Source: an uncultured beta proteobacterium (lineage in GTDB: Bacteria; Pseudomonadota; Gammaproteobacteria; Burkholderiales; Burkholderiaceae). Taken from it: a stretch of 28,291 nt of DNA. The stretch lies in NCBI GenBank assembly GCA_903944255.1, contig CAJARE010000071.1:1-28291 (forward strand). The letters are read 5' to 3'. How positions within the stretch are numbered: position 1 is the stretch's first letter; every line of letters starts with the position of its first letter. Positions 22,288-28,291 of the stretch are shown here, one piece after another. The position numbers were made by a program, and so were the translations under genes. The notes under the pieces were generated by a model, which saw nothing but the letters and a program-made list of their open reading frames with translations, was not told where the DNA came from and ran no database searches.

Positions 22288-23958
22288 ATGAATTCTGCCC
22301 AGCTGTTAGAGCAATTTGGACCCAGGGAATCGATGGACTATGACTTAGTCATTGTTGGTGGCGGCCCTGCTGGTCTATCGGCTGCGATTAGAGCCAAACA
22401 GCTCGCCATAGAAAACAGTAAAGAAATCAGTGTCTGCGTCCTTGAAAAGGGCTCAGAAATTGGCGCTCATATTTTGTCTGGAGCCGTCATGGATCCCAGG
22501 GCGCTAACAGAGCTATTGCCAAACTGGAAAGAATTAGGCGCCCCACTTGATACACCGGTTACTCAAGATCAATTTTTATTCTTGACTGCAGATCACTCTT
22601 TTCAAGTCCCTAATTGGATGTTGCCGCATTGCTTTAAAAATGAGGGTAACTTTATTGTGAGCTTGGCCAATGTCACTCGTTGGCTTGGACAACAAGCTGA
22701 GAGTTTGGGTGTAGAAATTTTTCCTGGCTTTCCTGCAGCAGAAATTTTGTATAACGAACAAGGTGCTGTGAGCGGTGTCATTACTGGTTCAATGGGCATC
22801 GATAAGGAAGGTGAGCCAACTGACCAATTTCAACTAGGCATGGAATTACGCGCTAAATACACTCTCTTTGCCGAAGGATCGCGTGGCCATCTAGGCAAAC
22901 AACTGATTTCACGTTTTGCCTTAGATAAAGATGCTGATCCACAAAGCTATGGAATTGGCATTAAAGAGCTTTGGGAGGTTGAGCCGTCTAAGAGTGAGCC
23001 TGGATTAGTTGTTCATACGGCGGGTTGGCCACTGGAAAATGATACCTATGGCGGCTCATTCCTCTATCACCTTGGTGATAACAAGGTGGCGGTTGGTCTC
23101 GTTGTCGGCCTTTCTTATAAGAATCCCTACCTGTCCCCCTTTGAAGAATTTCAACGCTACAAGTTGCATCCAAAGATTCGCAATACTTTTGAGGGTGGAA
23201 AACGTATTGCTTATGGCGCAAGAGCCCTCACAGCAGGTGGCTTAAATAGCTTACCTAAAACCGTCTTCCCTGGCGGCGCATTAATCGGATGTGATGCAGG
23301 CTTTTTAAATGCATCCCGCATTAAAGGTAGTCATGCCGCCATCAAAACTGGCATGCTTGCTGCAGAAGCAGCAGTAGCTGCGATTAATGAGAACCGGTCC
23401 GCTGACGTACTAGCGACCTACCCTACTGCTTTTCAAAATAGCTGGCTACATACAGAACTCAATCAAGCTCGTAACTTTAAGCCTTGGATGTCCAAGGGCC
23501 TCTATATGGGCACGCTCATGGTTGGCCTTGAGCAGAAGCTGCTGGGTGGCAATATGCCATGGACTATCCATTTAAAACATGCCGATCATGAATGTTTAGA
23601 ACCTGCCTCACAACACCAGCCCATTAATTACCCAAAACCAGATGGCAAAATCACCTTTGATCGCCTCTCATCTGTTTTTATTTCCAATACAAACCATGCT
23701 GAGAACCAACCGATTCATCTCACCCTAAAGGACTCTTCAGTTCCAGTTGACCTTAATCTCAAGACTTATGCAGGTCCAGAGCAACGCTACTGTCCTGCGG
23801 GCGTATATGAGTATATAGAGGTAGATGGGAAACCGCGTTTGCAAATTAATGCGCAGAACTGCGTTCATTGCAAGACCTGTGATATTAAAGATCCTAGCCA
23901 AAATATTATTTGGATCACGCCCGAAGGTGGCGGTGGACCCAACTATGCTTCCATGTAA
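22288..23958 (+). CDS. Electron transfer flavoprotein-ubiquinone oxidoreductase
   Basis: 556 residues, full length. This inner-membrane-associated enzyme passes electrons from reduced ETF to ubiquinone, linking acyl-CoA dehydrogenation to respiration. An FAD-binding domain begins with DYDLVIVGGGPAGLSAAIRA (17-36) and LEKGSEIGAHILSG. The quinone/membrane-surface region includes GVEIFPGFPAAE and YGIGIKELWEV, and a later FAD motif is GGALIGCDAGFLNASRIKG. The C-terminal 4Fe-4S domain has Cys502 in YCPAGVYEY and Cys525, Cys528 and Cys531 in NCVHCKTCDIKDP, ending GGGGPNYASM. GGAG lies 7 bp before the ATG. ETF subunit genes are not in the window. It diverges from scoA, and the two share a fatty/keto-acid theme. 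Confidence 0.96.
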   Translation: MNSAQLLEQFGPRESMDYDLVIVGGGPAGLSAAIRAKQLAIENSKEISVCVLEKGSEIGAHILSGAVMDPRALTELLPNWKELGAPLDTPVTQDQFLFLTADHSFQVPNWMLPHCFKNEGNFIVSLANVTRWLGQQAESLGVEIFPGFPAAEILYNEQGAVSGVITGSMGIDKEGEPTDQFQLGMELRAKYTLFAEGSRGHLGKQLISRFALDKDADPQSYGIGIKELWEVEPSKSEPGLVVHTAGWPLENDTYGGSFLYHLGDNKVAVGLVVGLSYKNPYLSPFEEFQRYKLHPKIRNTFEGGKRIAYGARALTAGGLNSLPKTVFPGGALIGCDAGFLNASRIKGSHAAIKTGMLAAEAAVAAINENRSADVLATYPTAFQNSWLHTELNQARNFKPWMSKGLYMGTLMVGLEQKLLGGNMPWTIHLKHADHECLEPASQHQPINYPKPDGKITFDRLSSVFISNTNHAENQPIHLTLKDSSVPVDLNLKTYAGPEQRYCPAGVYEYIEVDGKPRLQINAQNCVHCKTCDIKDPSQNIIWITPEGGGGPNYASM

Positions 23959-24036
23959 TGCCTCTGAACGCCCTAGCATCTTTACTGGGATTTTCTGCTT
24001 CTGCAGGGTTCAAGATTTCCGTTTATATTTGATCGT

Positions 24037-24423
24037 ATGATGATCCTCCACACCATGCTTAGAGTCGGCAATTTGACTCGCTCAATTGATTTTTATACCA
24101 AAGTTCTGGGTATGAATTTACTACGCACTACTGAACGTCCCACGCAGAAATACTCCTTAGCCTTTGTTGCTTACGGTAAAGGCAATGCAGATGGTCAATC
24201 TGAAATCGAACTTACTTATAACCATGGGGTCTCTGATTACGACTTAGGGACTGCTTATGGGCATATTGCTATTGGTGTGCCAGATGCTTACGCTGCTTGC
24301 CAAAAGATTAAAGATGCGGGTGGTAACGTCACCCGTGAGGCTGGCCCCGTTGCTGGTGGCGATACGATCATCGCCTTTGTCACTGATCCCGATGGTTACA
24401 AAATCGAACTCATACAGCGTTAA
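24037..24423 (+). CDS. gloA: Lactoylglutathione lyase (glyoxalase I)
   Basis: 128 residues. It converts the methylglyoxal-glutathione hemithioacetal to S-lactoylglutathione. The four metal ligands are all in their family positions: His5 (LHTMLRV), Glu58 (EIELTYN), His76 (YGHIAIGV) and Glu124 (YKIELIQ). The sequence lacks the extra segments of zinc-type eukaryotic enzymes and looks like the bacterial nickel-type protein. Two adjacent ATGs (24037, 24040) could start it, and no strong ribosome site is visible. It is 78 bp after ETF-QO and 6 bp before the DUF482 gene, so it may be the first gene of a three-gene unit. Confidence 0.95.
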   Translation: MMILHTMLRVGNLTRSIDFYTKVLGMNLLRTTERPTQKYSLAFVAYGKGNADGQSEIELTYNHGVSDYDLGTAYGHIAIGVPDAYAACQKIKDAGGNVTREAGPVAGGDTIIAFVTDPDGYKIELIQR

Positions 24424-24429
24424 TGCACT

Positions 24430-25599
24430 GTGAGTGATGAGCATTTCCATCTAGAAATTATTGAAAAGCTTTCCGAAGTATCTGCTGCTGACTGGAATGC
24501 CCTACTCTCACCAGATGCCAGTCCATTTCTAAGACATGAATTCTTAAGTACTCTCGAAGAAGCGGCTTGCGTTGGCAGTAAAACAGGCTGGCAAATTGCG
24601 CACCTTGCCTTATATCGATCTAAAAAACTGATTGGGGCAATGCCTCTTTACTTAAAGCTCCACTCTTATGGAGAATTTGTCTTTGATTGGTCTTGGGCAC
24701 AAGCTTATGAACAGCAAGGAATGCAGTACTACCCAAAAGCACTTTCTGCTGTTCCATTTACCCCAGTTCAAGGTTCTAGAATCTTATTTGCTCCTTTAGA
24801 AAATAAGAGTCAAGTCCAGGAACAACTCATAGCCGGTCTTAAAACATTGGTTTTGCAAAACAAGCTTTCATCCGCTCATATATTGTTTCCATTAGGCGAG
24901 CAAACCCAAGCAATGGTGGATCAGGGCTTCATGTTGCGAGATTCAGTGCAGTTTCATTGGCACAACCATCAATTTGTCAATTTTGAACAGTTTTTATCCA
25001 CCCTGACGATGAAGCGCCGCAAAAATATCCGTCAAGAACGAGAAAAGGTTAATAGAGAGGGAATTACTTTTAGGCATATACCTGGTCAATCGGCTACCGA
25101 TCAAGACTGGGAGTTTTTTTATCAGTGTTATGCAAACACTTATATGGAGCACCACTCTAGCCCCTACTTGAATCAGGATTTTTTTAAACTACTTTGTAGT
25201 CGTATGCCAGAAAACCTCCATTTGATCCTTGCCCAACGGGGGACCTCACCGATAGCAGCATCTCTGCTTTTTGTAGATGCCACTTCTTCTACCGCCTATG
25301 GAAGATACTGGGGTGCGCTTGAACATATTCCCTGTCTTCACTTTGAGACAGCGTATTACCAAGCAATTGAATATTGTATTGAACAGAAAATAGAGACCTT
25401 TGAAGGAGGCGCTCAAGGCGAACATAAAATGGCTCGAGGATTTTTACCGACAACCATTCAGTCAGCGCATTTCATTGTTGATCCTCAATTTTCTAAGGCA
25501 GTTAAGCATTTTTTGGAACGAGAGCAACTGGGAATCGGTGCATATGTCGATGAGCTTGGAGAGCACAGTCCTATGAAATCAGATAAAGTACAAATATGA
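24430..25599 (+). CDS. DUF482/COG3146 GNAT-like protein
   Basis: 389 residues. It matches the DUF482 family, often labelled peptidoglycan-biosynthesis or GNAT-like: ADWNALL near the N-terminus, PFLRHEFLSTLEE, GAMPLYLKLHSYGEFVFDW, MKRRKNIRQEREKVNREGI (about 195-213), Tyr-rich FYQCYANTYMEHH and the strongly conserved FEGGAQGEHKMARGFLPT near 318-336. The fold resembles FemX/GNAT acyl or aminoacyl transferases; the substrate is unknown. The start is a GTG, 6 bp after the gloA stop, with no ribosome site, so coupling to gloA is likely. Its TGA stop overlaps the ATG of the DUF1289 gene (ATGA). Confidence 0.88.
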   Translation: MSDEHFHLEIIEKLSEVSAADWNALLSPDASPFLRHEFLSTLEEAACVGSKTGWQIAHLALYRSKKLIGAMPLYLKLHSYGEFVFDWSWAQAYEQQGMQYYPKALSAVPFTPVQGSRILFAPLENKSQVQEQLIAGLKTLVLQNKLSSAHILFPLGEQTQAMVDQGFMLRDSVQFHWHNHQFVNFEQFLSTLTMKRRKNIRQEREKVNREGITFRHIPGQSATDQDWEFFYQCYANTYMEHHSSPYLNQDFFKLLCSRMPENLHLILAQRGTSPIAASLLFVDATSSTAYGRYWGALEHIPCLHFETAYYQAIEYCIEQKIETFEGGAQGEHKMARGFLPTTIQSAHFIVDPQFSKAVKHFLEREQLGIGAYVDELGEHSPMKSDKVQI

Positions 25600-25859
25600 A
25601 TTCTGGAAACGATAAACCCAATACTTTAGATGGCTCTCATTCCCTTTCTACGGGAGATGATGAGTCCGACTCTCCTTGTATTGGTGTCTGTACCACCCTC
25701 TATGACGAAATCTGCCAAGGCTGCGGTCGTACCTTGCATGAAGTCAGTAATTGGGTTTTTCTCTCAGATGAAGAGAAGGCTACAGTTTGGAAACGCATCC
25801 GCACAGAAGGCAGTGCTCAGCGCTTTCAAAGACAAGCTCAAGAAGACAAGCCAGCCTAA
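25596..25859 (+). CDS. DUF1289 small cysteine protein
   Basis: 87 residues. After an acidic, Ser-rich leader (1-26) comes the DUF1289 core: SPCIGVCTTLYDEICQGCGR with four cysteines (C-x4-C-x8-C-x2-C), then EVSNWVFLSDEEKATVWKRI. The cysteine layout suggests metal or Fe-S binding, but I know of no proven function. It starts inside the ATGA overlap with the DUF482 gene, so the two are co-translated. It ends 8 bp from the convergent ABC-F gene with no terminator visible between them. Confidence 0.9.
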   Translation: MNSGNDKPNTLDGSHSLSTGDDESDSPCIGVCTTLYDEICQGCGRTLHEVSNWVFLSDEEKATVWKRIRTEGSAQRFQRQAQEDKPA

Positions 25860-25867
25860 CTGATTAC

Positions 25868-27475
25868 TTAGCCTGTTAATGCTTGGCTACGTAAATACTC
25901 TTCATAGGTGCCTGAGTAATCAATAACCGTGCCATCCATCTTCACCTCTAAGATGCGATTGGCTAGTGCCGATACAAATTCGCGGTCATGCGATACAAAT
26001 AACAAGGTCCCCTCGAATTTCTCTAGGGCAATCTGCAAACTTTCAATCGATTCCATGTCCATATGGTTAGTTGGCTCATCCATGGCGAGAACGTTATATT
26101 TTTGGAGCATCAATTTGCCCCAAATCATTCTGCCCTTTTCACCGCCAGATAGAACTTTCACAGATTTACCAATGTCATCACCAGAGAACAATAAGCGGCC
26201 TAAGGTGCCTCGAATGGATTGATCGTCATCGCCAGTATTACGCCACCAATTCATCCAGTCCATGAGCAATTCGTCTTTGGCAAACATCTCGGTGTTGTCT
26301 TGAGGCATGACCCCAACCTTCGCATTCTCAGCCCACTTCACATCACCACTATCCACGGCAATACCATCAAAACGTTTACTCAGAATAGAATTTAGTAACG
26401 TTGTTTTACCAGCACCGTTCTGACCAATGATGGCAATCTTTTCACCGGCACGAACACCCAGCTTGAAGTTTTTGAAAATAGTACGGTCATAGGTTTTAGT
26501 TAGTCCATTGCACTCTACTGCCATGTTATGCAACTTTTTCTCAGTCTCAAAACGGATAAATGGATTTTGACGTGATGAAGGCTTCACTTCTACTATCTCA
26601 ATTTTTTCTAATTGACGTTGGCGTGATGTGGCTTGGCGTGCTTTAGAAGCATTGGCAGAAAATCGGGCCACGAAAGCCTGTAATTCAGCAATTTTTTCTT
26701 TGGCTTTAACGTTGGAACTGAGCTGTTGTGTTCTCGCTTGTACAGAAGCAAGCATGTAGGAGTCATAGTTTCCTGGGTATACCTTGAGAGTACCAAAATC
26801 CATATCGGCCATATGCGTACAGACTTCATTAAGGAAATGACGATCATGTGAAATGATGACGATGGTGCTTTTAATATCATTCAGAATATCTTCAAGCCAA
26901 TGAATGGAGTGAATATCCAAGTTATTGGTTGGCTCATCGAGTAACAAGACATCTGGATCAGAAAACAATGCTTGTGCAAGTAATACACGCAATTTCCAAC
27001 CAGGGGCTACGTTACTCATTGGGCCATTGTGTTGCTCGATTGGAATACCAATTCCCAACAATAACTCACCTGCTTTTGCTTCGGCGGTATAGCCACCGTA
27101 CTCGGCATACTTACCCTCAAGTTCAGCGGCCTTCATGTAGTCTTCATCAGTCGCATCAGGGTTAGCGTAAATGGCATCTCGTTCGGCAGCAGCCCTCCAC
27201 ATCTCTTCGTGACCCATCATCACGACATCGAGAACACGAACTTCTTCATATGCAAACTGATCTTGGCGTAATTTACCCAAGCGAATTCCAGGATCTAAAC
27301 TAACGTTACCGCTAGTTGGCTCCAGTTCACCGCCTAGAATCTTCATGAAGGTTGATTTACCGCAACCGTTTGCGCCGATCAGGCCATAGCGATTACCGCC
27401 GCCAAACTTCACGGAAATGTTTTCAAACAGGGGTTTAGCCCCAAACTGCATAGTGATATTAGATGCGGACAACAC
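25868..27475 (-). CDS. ybiT: ABC-F family ATPase, YbiT type
   Basis: 535 residues with two ATP-binding domains and no membrane segments, as in ribosome-acting ABC-F proteins. Domain 1: Walker A GANGCGKST (34-42), the YbiT-style degenerate signature VAPGWKLRVLLAQALF, Walker B VLLLDEPTNN and switch ISHDRHFLN. The linker has an arginine/lysine-rich stretch with FSANASKARQATSRQRQLEK and SSRQNPFIRFE. Domain 2: GQNGAGKTT, LSGGEKGRMIWGK, MDEPTNHMD and VSHDREFVS. It matches E. coli YbiT nearly throughout. The start is a GTG at 27475 (a TTG follows at once), with no clear ribosome site. YbiT is thought to rescue or tune stalled ribosomes. The gene is monocistronic or cotranscribed from the transporter upstream. 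Confidence 0.94.
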   Translation of the reverse strand: MLSASNITMQFGAKPLFENISVKFGGGNRYGLIGANGCGKSTFMKILGGELEPTSGNVSLDPGIRLGKLRQDQFAYEEVRVLDVVMMGHEEMWRAAAERDAIYANPDATDEDYMKAAELEGKYAEYGGYTAEAKAGELLLGIGIPIEQHNGPMSNVAPGWKLRVLLAQALFSDPDVLLLDEPTNNLDIHSIHWLEDILNDIKSTIVIISHDRHFLNEVCTHMADMDFGTLKVYPGNYDSYMLASVQARTQQLSSNVKAKEKIAELQAFVARFSANASKARQATSRQRQLEKIEIVEVKPSSRQNPFIRFETEKKLHNMAVECNGLTKTYDRTIFKNFKLGVRAGEKIAIIGQNGAGKTTLLNSILSKRFDGIAVDSGDVKWAENAKVGVMPQDNTEMFAKDELLMDWMNWWRNTGDDDQSIRGTLGRLLFSGDDIGKSVKVLSGGEKGRMIWGKLMLQKYNVLAMDEPTNHMDMESIESLQIALEKFEGTLLFVSHDREFVSALANRILEVKMDGTVIDYSGTYEEYLRSQALTG

Positions 27476-27573
27476 GGATAGTTTCTAGCTTTCTGAAATT
27501 CAATTCAACAATTACCCTCATCATTGAGGGCAAAGACCATTATTTTAACGGTTTAGGAACCGGCAGGTCTAAA
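27476..27573. other. Intergenic region yhhQ-ybiT
   Basis: 98 bp with two short dyads: CCCTCA/TGAGGG (27515-27520 with 27525-27530) and CGGTT/AACCG (27549-27553 with 27558-27562). The second is followed on the minus strand by only a weak T/A-rich run, so neither is a convincing terminator. No ORF or strong promoter was recognised. Confidence 0.4.
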
Positions 27574-28284
27574 TTAAACTTTGACCCGAAATGGGGTGAA
27601 ATTGGTATGGACATCATAGTAATCCTGACTTTCCTTACGCTTTAAGAATCGTACTACCCAATAAGTCAGTGGTGTTGCCAAAATCTCCCATGCGGTTTTG
27701 AGCACATATTGCGCCAAGGCCACCATAAGGACCTCCTGAATCGGCCACAGCCCATAGAAAGCAAGCATATAAAACAAAGAGGAATCAATCAGCTCCCCAA
27801 CTGCGGTCGAACCAATGGTTCTCATCCATAGGTGGCGACCTTCGCTCCAAATTTTCATTTTTGCTAGTACATAGCTATTAGCAAAACTACCGCACCAAAA
27901 GGCTATCATCGATGCCAAAGCGATCCGCCAAGAATTTCCAAAGACGGTCTCTAGCCCTTGCTGATAGTTGGCCATATAGGTCCCCGGAGCCACCGGCAAA
28001 GCAATCACAATTTGCGCCATCACTGCAGCAAATGCTAAAGCAGCAAATCCTGCCCATACCGCCCTGCGGTCGTAATCATAGCCATAGACTTCCGTCAAAA
28101 TATCCCCAAAGAAATAGGCAATTGGGAAAAATAAGATGCCAGCACCGAAGACCGTTGTGCCGAGATAGGGCAAATCCACTACAGCCGCTTTTCCTGCCCC
28201 AATGAAGTTAGAACAAAGCAAAACAACTACGAAGGCGGCCAAAATAAGGTCGTAATAGCGATGGTGGCGTCTCGGTGCGTCCAT
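27574..28284 (-). CDS. yhhQ: Queuosine-precursor transporter, YhhQ/VUT family
   Basis: 236 residues with about six hydrophobic membrane segments. VUT-family signatures are LCSNFIGAGKAAVVD (about 23-37), FPIAYFFGDILTEVYGYDYD (about 53-72), FWCGSFANSYVLAKMKIWSEG (about 129-149) and RTIGSTAVGELIDSSLFY. Characterised members import 7-cyano-7-deazaguanine (preQ0) or preQ1 for queuosine in tRNA. The ATG at 28284 is 7 bp from the window edge, so upstream control cannot be seen. No riboswitch or queuosine-synthesis gene is visible in this window; one further upstream could lie outside. Confidence 0.93.
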   Translation of the reverse strand: MDAPRRHHRYYDLILAAFVVVLLCSNFIGAGKAAVVDLPYLGTTVFGAGILFFPIAYFFGDILTEVYGYDYDRRAVWAGFAALAFAAVMAQIVIALPVAPGTYMANYQQGLETVFGNSWRIALASMIAFWCGSFANSYVLAKMKIWSEGRHLWMRTIGSTAVGELIDSSLFYMLAFYGLWPIQEVLMVALAQYVLKTAWEILATPLTYWVVRFLKRKESQDYYDVHTNFTPFRVKV

Positions 28285-28291
28285 ATGCTCA

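Noticed and set aside
27515..27530. CCCTCA/TGAGGG hairpin as a terminator after yhhQ
   Set aside because: The stem is only 6 bp and no T-run follows on the minus strand.

Overview
The window is a stretch of bacterial core chromosome, most likely from Polynucleobacter or a close low-GC relative in the Burkholderiaceae. Support for this: moderate-to-low GC; an H-NS-family protein with the short beta-proteobacterial TWTGRGKAPKW core; and the gene block relA - tRNA-Val - thrS - infC - rpmI - rplT - pheS - pheT - ihfA - merR - tRNA-Pro, an arrangement I know from Burkholderiales. The genus is inferred from gene order and protein style, not from a search. No insertion sequence, prophage, CRISPR array or defence system is visible, and most genes are ordinary housekeeping genes.

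Layout. (1) 1-7062, minus strand: the 2-oxoglutarate dehydrogenase operon sucA-sucB-lpdA. It runs without real gaps into zapE, an ATPase linked to cell division, and a PHP-family nucleotide phosphatase cut by the window edge. (2) 7072-8581: a small AT-rich regulatory island. A plus-strand regulator joins an excisionase/MerR-like helix-turn-helix to a degenerate receiver domain. It faces a minus-strand H-NS-like protein across a shared bidirectional terminator. (3) 8582-16785, minus strand: translation genes in the order tRNA-Val, thrS, infC, rpmI, rplT, pheS, pheT, ihfA, a MerR-type regulator, tRNA-Pro and a hotdog thioesterase. The infC start is a non-canonical ATC, and the infC-rpmI gap can fold into three successive hairpins. 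(4) 16804-22130, minus strand: scoA-scoB (3-oxoacid CoA-transferase), a 616-residue protein joining a zinc-type cation efflux transporter to an alpha/beta hydrolase, and relA, which runs 18 bp short of tRNA-Val. (5) 22288-25859, plus strand: ETF-ubiquinone oxidoreductase, glyoxalase I, a DUF482/GNAT-like protein and a DUF1289 cysteine protein. (6) 25868-28284, minus strand: a YbiT-type ABC-F ATPase and a YhhQ/VUT-family queuosine-precursor transporter.

How the genes work together: sucA/sucB/lpdA, scoAB and ETF-QO feed acyl-CoA and electrons into the TCA cycle and the quinone pool. The thrS-to-pheT block and the two tRNAs support translation, and relA monitors amino-acid supply. IHF, the H-NS-like protein and two HTH regulators provide nucoid-level and local control. 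The item most worth attention is the transporter-hydrolase fusion at 18851-20701. Next are the HTH/pseudo-receiver protein with the inverted repeat over its putative promoter, the infC ATC start, and the lpdA-zapE junction, where a TTG start directly follows the stop in the same frame.
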